Assembly: GCA_012184525.1 (NCBI GenBank)
Contig: WOFQ01000024.1
Location: forward strand, 310,001 to 374,000
Length of the DNA stretch: 64,000 bases
Direction: 5' to 3'
Origin: Xenoacremonium recifei
Lineage: Eukaryota; Ascomycota; Sordariomycetes; Hypocreales; Nectriaceae
Shown one piece after another: positions 11,474 to 20,964 of this stretch. The notes beneath the pieces are model-generated. The model searched no databases. It was given only the letters and a program-made list of their open reading frames with translations, and was not told the origin of the DNA. How positions within the stretch are numbered: the first letter of the stretch is position 1; every line of letters begins with the position of its first letter. The translations under genes were made by a program, and so were the position numbers.

Positions 11474-13615
11474 ATGGATCTCAATGACAGCGGATTCGAC
11501 CCAAACGAGATACAGGACGATTTCATCAAGGAATACTCCAGAGGCACCACTCACCTACCTAGAGAATTTGGCTTGGCAGGCTCCAGTGTGATCACGGCCC
11601 AATCATTGGACTATCAGCCCAACGAACAGGAGCGAGAGGAGGAAGAGCGACAGCTACGGGCATGGGCTTCAACGAAGACTATTCCGTCCACCACTCGAGG
11701 TTCCGACGGCAATCAGCTCTACAAGAGTCTGGTCGACCCTTACGAGATTCGCGTACTTGAGCTTGAGCCAGGTGCAGCAGAAGATCCATTACGAGGCTCT
11801 CTACACCACTGCTCGCTCGAATTCGAGTTCAGATTCCAAATCGATGAAAGCACCTCCTACCAAAAACGCCAAGCAGTGTCTATGAAAGATTTTACGAAAC
11901 CCTTTCAATATTCTGCGTTGAGCTACACTTGGGGTCCGCCGATTTTCGAAGCCGCGGTCGAGTGCGAAGGGCATACCAAGAAGATCACCAAGACCCTTGA
12001 AGCTGCTCTGAGGCATTTCCGACAGACCGACAAGTCCGTCTTTATGTGGATTGATCAGATATGCATCAACCAAGACGATACCAAGGAGAAGGAACAACAA
12101 ATTCCACTCATGTCCAGAATCTACCGTCATGCTATAAACACTGTTATCTGGTTGGGTGAAGCTAGTGCCGGGTCTGGTTCCGCCATCCAGTTCCTCAAGG
12201 ACATCAATTACTTATTGCAGTTCACGGGCTCGGAAATCGCTCCAGCCGACTTCGAGAGGATAGGTCTCCCAGCGCCAGAGTCACAAACTTGGAAGGAGGT
12301 TTGGGATCTGTTCTGCCGTCCGTGGTTCACTCGAGTCTGGATTATACAAGAGGCCATCCTTTCATGGGACCTCTGGGTTGCTTGTGGGGATGCTTATACT
12401 CCCTGGGACACGTTCGCCAACGGGATCACGCATCTCACAACAGCAGGCATTTCGCGTTGGTTACAGCAAACCCACGGTCCCAAACCCATCGAGGCGGGCG
12501 ATAACAAAGACGTCTGCAGGTCAGCTGAAGGTCTCAGCGAAATGAGATCTCAGTATTATTCCTTCAACCACCATCCCGACTTGTTCGATCTCCTCGTTCA
12601 GACATGGTCTGCACAGTGCTATGACAACCGTGACAAAATCTATGGATTGCTTGGCGTGTGTGAAGACAGCGATAGAGCAGCCGTCCGGATGAGCTACGCC
12701 GACGACTGGACTGCGGCCGAACTGTATCATGACATGGCAATTCACCATTTGCAAAAGGACCAGAGCGGATGGCGACTGGCTACGGTCTTGTCATGCGTTG
12801 ATCATGACTCTTCTGAGCTCCCATCATGGGTTCCGGAATGGCGTCAACCACGCCAGACGACGTCTCTTGGCTTGTCGACTGCGTCACGGGGCTTTTACCG
12901 AGCATGTGGACGGTTTGTTCCGGTGCGAGGAAGGATCCCGTTTACAATCAGCAAAACGGACAAGCACGAATTATCCATGCGCGGGATCCCGGTTGATACC
13001 CTTGCTGAATGTAGCGAGGTGCTCGCCAACATCGATCTTTCGTATCATGAGCCAGCAGTTGAGAACAAAACCCTGTTAGCCTGCATGGAATTTGCCTCGC
13101 GACTGCAACAGCACCCAGGCGGAGACACAGTCTTCACCGCGTTTTGGAAAACAATGATCGCTGATAAGGACGGAACTGGGAAACTGGAAGCTCCCTCAAG
13201 CTATGCCGAGATTTTCAGTCTACTGCTTGACGAGTCTACCGGCAAATCGCCGTCGCTTCCGGGACAGACATATTCGGCTCGTCAGAAACGGCCAAAGGGG
13301 AAAGGAAGGCTGGAGGTGTCGCAATTAGATCGACGTGCTCCCGGGCAAATTTTCCAGGAAATTCGAGTGGCCATGAAGGCAGCGTTGCAGAATCGCCGGC
13401 TAGGGATTTCTAAGAATGGGAACTTTGGGTTATTCCCCAGACAGAGCAAGACCGGAGATGTTGTATGTGTTGTGGACAGCTGTCACATGCCATTTCTGTT
13501 GAGACGAATAGAGAATGGTAAGTTTCGGCTAGTTGGCGAGTGCTATGTGCATGGGATTATGAAGGGCGAGGCAGTGGGGGAAAATGTTGTTATGGAGGAT
13601 CTTGTCCTAAGATGA
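11474..13615 (+). CDS. HET-domain (heterokaryon incompatibility) protein
   Basis: Single exon, 713 residues, ATG at 11474. Residues about 143-300 carry the HET domain: FQYSALSYTWGPP, then ALRHFRQTDKSVFMWIDQIC and INQDDTKEKEQQIPLMSRIY, then INTVIWLGEAS. HET domains trigger cell death after fusion of genetically different hyphae and are related in fold to TIR domains; each genome has many copies and most are of unknown specificity. The rest includes SWVPEWRQP and DNRDKIYGLLGV, both typical of HET proteins. No NACHT, WD40 or other sensor domain is visible, so this is the short 'HET plus unknown C-terminus' type. Intact, no internal stops. Confidence 0.93.
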   Translation: MDLNDSGFDPNEIQDDFIKEYSRGTTHLPREFGLAGSSVITAQSLDYQPNEQEREEEERQLRAWASTKTIPSTTRGSDGNQLYKSLVDPYEIRVLELEPGAAEDPLRGSLHHCSLEFEFRFQIDESTSYQKRQAVSMKDFTKPFQYSALSYTWGPPIFEAAVECEGHTKKITKTLEAALRHFRQTDKSVFMWIDQICINQDDTKEKEQQIPLMSRIYRHAINTVIWLGEASAGSGSAIQFLKDINYLLQFTGSEIAPADFERIGLPAPESQTWKEVWDLFCRPWFTRVWIIQEAILSWDLWVACGDAYTPWDTFANGITHLTTAGISRWLQQTHGPKPIEAGDNKDVCRSAEGLSEMRSQYYSFNHHPDLFDLLVQTWSAQCYDNRDKIYGLLGVCEDSDRAAVRMSYADDWTAAELYHDMAIHHLQKDQSGWRLATVLSCVDHDSSELPSWVPEWRQPRQTTSLGLSTASRGFYRACGRFVPVRGRIPFTISKTDKHELSMRGIPVDTLAECSEVLANIDLSYHEPAVENKTLLACMEFASRLQQHPGGDTVFTAFWKTMIADKDGTGKLEAPSSYAEIFSLLLDESTGKSPSLPGQTYSARQKRPKGKGRLEVSQLDRRAPGQIFQEIRVAMKAALQNRRLGISKNGNFGLFPRQSKTGDVVCVVDSCHMPFLLRRIENGKFRLVGECYVHGIMKGEAVGENVVMEDLVLR

Positions 13616-13874
13616 GCTGAGCCAGAAGCGGTCGCTGTGGCTGCCTGCACTAGCCACAGTTGCCTAGCCACCCTAGCCGCCACAATGACGTTGACGCTGG
13701 CCTCGATCCGGGTCTGGACCTTGATCCAACCACGAGCTTCATCGACTTCCTATCTGGCTACTACCACTCACATTTATCCTCTTTTCTGTCCTTTTTTACT
13801 CTCGCCTCAGTCCGTGTGGTTAAATCAAGACCTCGCCTCTCTTTTTCCAGTGTTCCTACACCAAGAGCTTCAAC
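13616..13874. other. Short intergenic region, leader of the J-domain gene
   Basis: Pyrimidine-rich sequence (CTCTTTTCTGTCCTTTTTTACTC-like) directly before the ATG at 13875 suggests a fungal transcription start region. Nothing else seen. Confidence 0.4.
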
Positions 13875-14744
13875 ATGTCGCCAGGTGTTCCTCCCAATTA
13901 TTGTAAGGCACCATACCATGTGACCCCTCCATCATGGCTGTTGTACTAACCACAATTCCATCATAGATGCCATTCTCGAGGTTGGAGAGACTGCGACAAC
14001 TCAGCAGATCCGAGATGCCTACAAACGGTATGTTCTGATATCCCTGCCTCAGAAATAATTCTATGAGCCATGACCACCTATCCCGTGGATCACTTCATGA
14101 CAACTTGTGCGAGCCTTCACTAACCACCTCTCAGAGCCGCTCTAAAGACTCACCCCGACCGCGTCTCCGCCGACTCCCCCGAGCGCCCCGAACGCACCCG
14201 CAAGTTCCAGCTCGTCAACGACGCCTACTACACGCTCTCCGACTCCTCGCGCCGCCGCGACTACGACGCCCAGCGCCGCCTCTTCAAGTCGAGCACCACG
14301 CCCGCCGACCCCTTCGCCGAGGACGAATCCGCCGACGAGGAGGTGCCTCCGCAGACGGACCAGAACGCCTACAGCTGGGCATGGAATTTCTTCACCAATA
14401 ACAACAGCGGCGGTGCGACGCGCGAGCAGACGGAGCAGGCGCAGTTCGGCGATGTGTTCGAGGAGATGATGCGCGAGGAGGGTATGGCGGAGGACGGCAC
14501 GAATCGGCCTACGGGCAAGTTCTGGAGTCTTGTGGGCGGCGCCAGCGGCGCCGCGCTGGGCTTCATTGTCGCGAATGTGCCGGGGCTCGTGGCTGGTGCC
14601 GTGGCTGGGAACCGCCTGGGTGCGGTGCGTGATGCGCGCGGGAAGAGTGTGTGGGCTGTCTTCCAGGAGCTACCGCAGGATGACCGTGCAAGGCTGTTGA
14701 GCCAGCTGGCGGCCAGGGTTTTCAGCCATGCTGTTGGCATATAA
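13875..14744 (+). CDS. J-domain (DnaJ-like) protein with glycine-rich hydrophobic segment
   Basis: Exons 13875-13902, 13967-14027 and 14135-14744, 232 residues. The J domain begins at residue 9 (YYAILEVGETATTQQIRDAYKR) and has the HPD motif at residues 36-38, needed to stimulate Hsp70 ATPase. The NDAYYTLSDSSRRRDYD helix ends it. After an acidic linker comes a Gly/Ala-rich hydrophobic stretch (about 160-192: GGASGAALGFIVANVPGL) resembling a glycine zipper, then VWAVFQELPQDDRARLLSQL. This architecture is known from uncharacterised fungal J proteins; the segment suggests membrane contact or oligomerisation, which is inference. The first exon codes only nine residues and a third of a codon. Introns are GTAAGG to ATAG and GTATGT to TCAG. 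Confidence 0.9.
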
Positions 14745-15139
14745 GTGTATTGGTTGGGACAGGATACTGGGAAGGGCGAGATCACCGCTGGAGTTCGGGG
14801 TTCTCTTGAGTTTTATTGTTTTAATAGTATCGATATCCTGTTTCTGTGTCCTAGAGTCTTCTAGTCTAGGTTGGCGCAGAATATACAAGTTAGGTAGTTT
14901 GGAATTATCATGCAGGTCTATGAAGGAAAACGAGAAATCTTATCTAAGATGCCATCCAGTAGCTCGATCTCAAAGACAGAAACAAGCAAAACCAACTGTC
15001 AATCGACAATGTACCGCTCCAAATATCATCATGCCATGCGTAAATCATTGTTCTTCGTGCCACTGCGGTGGAAGATCATCGCCAAGATTTTCACCAAAGC
15101 TTATAGGGTAGGTCCAGCCACCTGGCCACGGGAGACTCT
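14745..15139. other. Convergent intergenic region
   Basis: The 3' ends of the J-domain gene (plus) and the regulator-like gene (minus) face each other here. No gene-like feature. Confidence 0.5.
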
Positions 15140-16862
15140 TTATAAATACAACGACGAATTTAAGCTGGGATCTGACAGTGTATCCAACTCTGGATCAATC
15201 GCACTGACAAACAAATTCGGCCCATAAGTATGGAGGAACTGGCCAGGATAGAAATCGTCGTAGGCGAACCTCCGCAGCACGAACTCCATCTCAACCGCGG
15301 AAGTCAAATTCATCATAGCCACCAATTTCGACAACGTGGATGAGTAAAACTCCCAATTCTCACCACTTCTCCACGACGATGCTGCACCTATGGTGGTGCA
15401 CCACAGTAGCCCTGGCCAGCACTCTGGATTCGCACTCAGCGGGCCGATACACTTGCGCAATTGCTTGTGCACTCGATCAACAATGAGACGAGGGATCTGG
15501 CACATGGGCGTGGTCTCGCGAACGACGATATACATGAATATGCGAGCGGAAGTGAGGAGGAGGCGGGCCGGGTCGGAGAGGGATGGCGAAGCGAGGCTGT
15601 GGGCGAGGTGGTGGTCAACGGCGTTGATGAGGACGCGGAGGTCGTCAGGAGTCATTTCTTTTCTCTTCAATGCGTAATAGGCCTGGCGTATGAGAGAGAA
15701 GGTGAAGCGAACGGTTGTATCTGAGAGACTCGATTCAAAGACTCGGAGGTGGGAGAGGGAAGGCGTTTCTGCTGCTGCGAGAACGGTGGATGGAATGGTG
15801 ATGCTCTCGAGAGGCAGGATGAGTGGAAATAGGGGCTTTTCGTCGAGACCGGCAGCCGCTTGGAGATCGGACCTGAGAAGATTTAGAACGGTACACCTTT
15901 GAGAGTTCCGAGGTTCTTACCAAGTGACTGCCCCGGCAACATTGCGGTTGTCCTTGTAAGCAGGATAACCGCCCCGTTCCTGAACTAGTACATCAAGCCC
16001 CTTGAGATGCACTCTTGCAACGTTGAAGTCGCCTTCCACACCCTAATTGAGAGGTTAGTAACAAAAACAAAGGCATCCAAGCCTGCCCGACGTACCTCCA
16101 TATTTGCGAGATTGGCGATGGCACCAACGAGGGCCTCATTGCGACCCTTCGACTCCGCTATGCGTTCTCGAATAGCTTGAAGAGCCAGCAACTTCTGCTT
16201 CTTCCCCTCAGCAACCACCTTGGACGGCTGAGTCAAGAACATGGCCCATGTGGCCGCTGACAAGCCCAGTGTTGTGTGCATTACGAGAGGATCGGAGACG
16301 GCGTATCCCCACCACTGCTTTTGGACAAACGCCATCATGATTTGGAGGTCGAACCGTGCGATCCCTGAGACAATTAGCACCTAGGAGCTCTTTGATTCAG
16401 GAGGGTGTGTGTCTTACAGAATTTCATTAGCTTGTCTACTTCGTTATTCATAGGCACTGTGAAAGTGTTGAATGGGTCTCCCCAGCCCTGGCTTGGTGAT
16501 CTGACCATCTCCCAGCTTGCGCAGAGGACAGACTGCTCGGTAGGCTCAGTGGGAAGGCATGACATGTCGGAATAGTAGTCTAACGCGGATGTATCCTCAT
16601 TGTCAGGCTTCGGCTCGGTTGAGACATCTGGCTGGCGCTTCTCCACAGGCTTCTTTTTGGGCTCTTCACTCGTCTTGGTTGTGAGCCGGAACCGCCCTTT
16701 CAGGCTGTCCTTCTGGCGGATCGTGAGCTGTGATTCGCGAGATCCCGTAGCTGCTGGGGACTGTTTCTTGCGCTGAAGCCCACTCTTCACAGCGTGACTT
16801 CTCGCGGCCGAGGAAGCGCGCTTTGGTGCGCCGTCTGAGACGACGAATTCAAACTTGGTCAT
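15140..16862 (-). CDS. Fungal-specific transcription-factor-domain protein without a zinc cluster
   Basis: Exons on the minus strand 16418-16862, 16096-16364, 15921-16042 and 15140-15872; 522 residues. N-terminal MTKFEFVVSDGAPKR is followed by a basic, disordered region (to about 95). From about residue 115 it matches the C-terminal part of fungal transcriptional activators (WEMVRSPSQGWGDPFNTF, VDKLMKFWIARFDLQIMM, HTTLGLSAATWAMFL, HLKGLDVLVQERGG). No Cys6 zinc cluster is present in any exon, so DNA binding by that route is not supported; such proteins are often annotated only as 'fungal-specific transcription factor domain' or 'tachykinin family'. Introns of 48-53 nt all have GTAAGA or GTACGT donors and YAG acceptors. 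Confidence 0.85.
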
Positions 16863-17619
16863 TTTGGTGTTGAAGATACAAGAGTCTCAATTGATGATGG
16901 AGCCGAGCTCAGCGGGATGGGAGGCATCGCATATATGATATGGAATGCCATGCAGTGCCCACATAATGTCATGGTTCGCCTAAAAAGTAAGGTTGATTGA
17001 TTCCATGTAACGTCGCCAAGCTGTATCGGCAATGGAGGCCAAGTCAGGTATTTAAGCCCGGGATTAGTCAGCCCTTACGGACATCAACTCCAAAGCGGGT
17101 GGCGATCGGAGTATCACGATGCTACCCAGGTGTGTAATACGAGGATTCCAAAAAGACACGTCGTTAACCAGTGAGTCAATTATTCCATGCACCTTGCTTC
17201 GGAATACCCGAGCCCTCCAAGCCCCAACTACGATTACGCCATGCAGATGATGCTCGGAACTTGTAAACCAATCACCTTGGCCCTTTTCTATTTGTTTTAT
17301 TGTTGAATATGCAAAAGCCTCAAAGGAGGCGTACCAACATGTCACGGAGTCTTATGAGCAGTTCGTCAACACAATTGTCAAGATAATTGTAACGCCATGA
17401 AGAGAATTCACGTACATTTTCCCGAACCCCTCATTGCCCCAAACTCAAGCTATCAAACAACCAGTTCCTCTCGTCTTCTTCGTTCCGTTTCAGGCGCCCA
17501 TTGCTCTAAACTGTGGAGACGAAGGCGAAGCCAGGGTAACAAGAAAGCAGTTGTGTCGTCATCTCGAAAGCACCCATCTATTCGTAAACAAGGTGTCGCA
17601 AGTCCTCCGCCTGTATGCC
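16863..17619. other. Intergenic, no gene seen
   Basis: Upstream region of the regulator-like gene on the left and 3' flank of SmB on the right. Only short ORFs without motifs. Confidence 0.5.
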
Positions 17620-18549
17620 TTATCGCCGGGGAGGAGGGTTGAAACCAGGGGGAGGGCCACCACTGGGGTTAAAGCCAGGAGGAGGGAAGGAAGGAGCTCC
17701 AGGGAATCCAGCCGGAGGGAAGTTACCGGGGAACCCAGGAGGGGGAGCTTGAATAAAGGTTAGATCTCATATTCGGGAACAAGGGGGGAATCAACCTACC
17801 ACCACGTCCACCAGGGAACCCAGGAGCTCCGGGGAAACCGGGGAAACCAGGTGGCGCACCACCACCAACGCCAGCAGCAGGGCCCTAGTCATAAGTCAGC
17901 TCAAGCACGATAATGTTAATGCATGGGTGTTCTTACAGCAAGGGATGGGGGAGCCGCGCCACGGCCAGCAGGACGAGCAACACCAGGGCCAGCAGCAAGG
18001 GTCGAGGAGATGCCTCCAGGCGCACTCTTTCCAAGTCGGGCACTGGGGTCGGCAGGAGGTGGTGACTCCGCTGAAAGACTGATGATATGTGCGCCTCGAA
18101 CAATCGTCAAACCGAGAGTTCGCTTCTCCTCGGACTCAATCGTTTGGGAAGAACCGCTCGCGCCAGGTGCAGCCGGCTTGTTTTGTCGTCGCTTCACGCG
18201 TCGGAACTCTTCGGTATCGGCAAGAACGAGGTTCATGTGCTATTCACGCATCAGCGGTTGAGTCGCGACAATGGATGCAAGGGAGCCAACCTTGTCGAAC
18301 GCAAGCATCTGTCCGGTCATGGACCGGCCATCGTTCAGCGTGACCTTCATCCGCCAGTTGATCTGTAATATTCGCATTAGTATTGGATCGTGAGGCGGTT
18401 TCAACAATGCGCAGTCAGGAGTGAACGTACGTAACCGGCCTAGACAACGAGAGGGAAATGTTAGCATCTGTATCAACATGGAACTGCGGCGCGTTGCGAC
18501 GAGGGAGATGCGGTGTACATACCATCTTGCCTTGCTTGTTGGACGACAT
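17620..18549 (-). CDS. smb1: Small nuclear ribonucleoprotein SmB
   Basis: Exons 18523-18549, 18431-18439, 18291-18362, 17937-18239, 17800-17884 and 17620-17747; 207 residues. SmB is one of the seven Sm proteins forming the ring on U1, U2, U4 and U5 snRNAs. The Sm fold spans MSSNKQGKMAGYINWRMKV, GRSMTGQMLAFDKHMNLVL, EEFRRVKRR and then KRTLGLTIVRGAHIIS. The C-terminus is Gly/Pro-rich (PPGFPGFPGAPGFPGG, FNPPPRR), as in SmB tails. The second exon is only 9 nt (GCCGGTTAC, Ala-Gly-Tyr), flanked by consensus sites (TCTAG before, GTACGT after). The third intron uses an unusual GTTGGC donor and the fifth ends in TTCAAG. Divergent from the L11 gene; 354 bp separate the start codons. Confidence 0.93.
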
Positions 18550-18903
18550 ATTGACTGAAAGAGAATGCCTCCGACAAAGATTCTCAATACTTCAAAAATT
18601 TGGGTATGCCACGGAGCTCTTGCGCGACCGCGACGACCTTCAATGCCTGGAGCTTCAAAGGTGAGGATGAGATGTCTAAATTTGCGGAGCCTGATGCGGA
18701 AGGCTGAGAGATACATCGCGATTGTACCTCGGCTAGTCGCGCTAGGGCGTTTCTGGCGTTAGCGCAACCCCGCTTTATCGCTGGCTCGCTTGAGGGCAGA
18801 CAAACCCTCGAATTTTCTAGGCCTCACAAAATTCGCAATCCACACCAAGCCATCTCGAGATCTTCGACAAGTCAACTAACCTCGTCGAACAACAACCGCA
18901 GCA
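18550..18903. promoter_or_regulatory. Divergent promoter shared by SmB and ribosomal protein L11 genes
   Basis: The two start codons are 354 bp apart and point away from each other. The L11 side contains AAACCCTCG and a pyrimidine-poor leader near 18800-18900. Shared regulation is inferred from the distance only. Confidence 0.5.
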
Positions 18904-19547
18904 ATGGCGTCCGAGAAGGCTAGCAACCCCATGCGGGAGCTCAAGATTCAGAAGCTCGTTCTGAACATCTCCGTCGGCGAGTCTGGTGACAGACTGACCC
19001 GTGCCGCCAAGGTGCTTGAGCAGCTTTCTGGTCAAACCCCCGTCTACAGTACGTCGAGGAAAATTCTTGGAGCATCGCGACATCATCGAAATTAACAACC
19101 TCTTGCAGGCAAGGCCCGTTACACCGTCCGAACCTTCGGTATCCGACGTAACGAGAAGATTGCTGTCCACGTCACCGTCCGAGGCCCCAAGGTAAATTAC
19201 GACCGCACCATGAGACATCGGGAAGGAAATGGGAAGCTGACAATATCCATTAGGCCGAGGAGATTCTCGAGCGTGGCCTCAAGGTCAAGGAGTACGAGCT
19301 CCGAAAGCGCAACTTCTCCGAGACTGGCAACTTCGGTTTCGGTATCAGCGAGCACATCGATCTCGGTATCAAGTACGACCCCTCGATCGGTATCTACGGC
19401 ATGGACTTCTACTGCTGCATGACCCGACCTGGTGAGCGCGTCACCCGACGACGACGCATGAAGAGCCGCATCGGTGCCAGCCACCGCATCAAGCGTGACG
19501 AGACCGTCAAGTGGTTCAAGTCTCGCTTCGATGGCATTGTCCGATAA
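18904..19547 (+). CDS. rpl11: 60S ribosomal protein L11 (uL5)
   Basis: Exons 18904-19048, 19109-19191 and 19254-19547 give 173 residues, the normal eukaryotic length. Recognised by NPMRELKIQKLVLNISVGES, GDRLTRAAKVLEQLSGQTPV, RTFGIRRNEKIAVHVTVRG, LKVKEYELRKRNFSETGNFG and the terminal WFKSRFDGIVR. uL5 sits in the central protuberance of the 60S subunit and contacts 5S rRNA. Introns are GTACGT to GCAG (60 nt) and GTAAAT to TTAG (62 nt). Codon use is strongly biased, as expected for a highly expressed gene. Start follows a purine-rich context (CGCAGCAATGG). Confidence 0.98.
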
Positions 19548-20964
19548 ATGGGGAAATGAGGGTCTGTTGTCTTCACGGATGGTCACGGCGAAAAAGGGAA
19601 AAATTTCAACGGCATGTATCTTGTTGCCTTTACACTGGCTTGACGTTTTGAGTCGAGTCACGGCCTCAGAGACCGACCGGCGCTTCTTGCCGGCTTTTCA
19701 GTATTCACTCTGAATGTGACGACGCATGTCATTTCATGCCAAAACAGACTCTTGTCTACTTTAAGCAGAAATGCTTCTGATGGTTTCCCCGCGAACTTGA
19801 AGATCCTGAAAAGGAGATGTTTCGTTGTGTGGAAGAATGTGGTTGACCTTTGAAGTCAACAGTGGCCTCTACCATCGTGAAGTTTATCGTCAGACGAAGT
19901 AGTGATCATTCTCAAAAACGTCTCCATTGTAGAAAGAACGTCATCGTAGGAAAGTTCCGACATCGCTTCCCAGTCTTCATGCTATTTGAACCGATGATCG
20001 AGTCTGAGGGCTGTATTTTCGGGAACGTCTTGTAGGTATGACCACTGCAATTGCATACAGGATGCAACACGACGCAACATCAGTTCGACAATAAGCGTTT
20101 CAACTGTGCCTAACAAGCAAGTCTATTTTTTACTGCTGTAATGAAGCTAATTTCGGCTGGGCGTCGATGGGTCCCGGGACTATTTTCCATCGAGAGATGG
20201 ATGACCGGTACAACTCTGGCAAATCTTGATTGACCGCCTCGCATAGCAACTGGCTGAATGGATGTCAGCCTCACCAGCAAAGAGAGCAACTGGCCCACCA
20301 GAGCTGTTGCTGTTGAGCAAATTGGCGGTTGCTGGCTGTGGCTAATACCTGTGGCTAAGACACCTTCCCCTGGCATGGGTTACGCACTGCGATTCGCTGG
20401 GCCAGTGCTAGGAGATGGCACCTGCCCTGTCCCCCGGGTAATGCCGGTCGGCGGTACGGGAGTTACTTGGGGGAGCTGCGAGTTTCGGCGGCCACCATCT
20501 GAGATGACGGAGGACGGGATAGGAGATCTGGGGCACTGCAGGAGCTGGCCACCTGAGATCTGGAGTTGAGTCTAGTCAATTGAGTCAATTGAACGTCTTT
20601 CTGGGCTTCGCAGCGACCCTCGCCAGAGCTCCCTCCTGCGTCCGCTGCCTCGTCAACAGGAGAGCGCAACAAATTGCTGGAAAAATGGCAGACCCGCCCT
20701 CAGCAAAGGCTAGGAAATTGTTAAGGCGGCCTCGGGATTTCCAGGCAAAACCGCGCAGTGGGCCCTGATTGGGCGGTCGGGCCAGCTGGCGCCCCACAAC
20801 GCTCTCCCTCAGACAGACTCTGTGCTTGTCCTCTCTCCCGTCAAAAATCTCCATTTGCATCTGCTCGCTCTCCTGCAAAGGCAGCACCTCGTCCCCCAAA
20901 TCTCCCCTCCCTCCAATTGCACCTGGCTGCAATTGCTTTCCTTTCATCTCCAAGTCCTCTCATA
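19548..20964. other. Intergenic, L11 to ATP synthase alpha
   Basis: About 1.4 kb. AT-richer to 20250, then GC-rich; the last 150 bases are C/T-rich (CTCTCTCCCGTC, CTCCCCTCCCTCC), typical of promoters of highly expressed fungal genes. No additional gene recognised. Confidence 0.5.
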
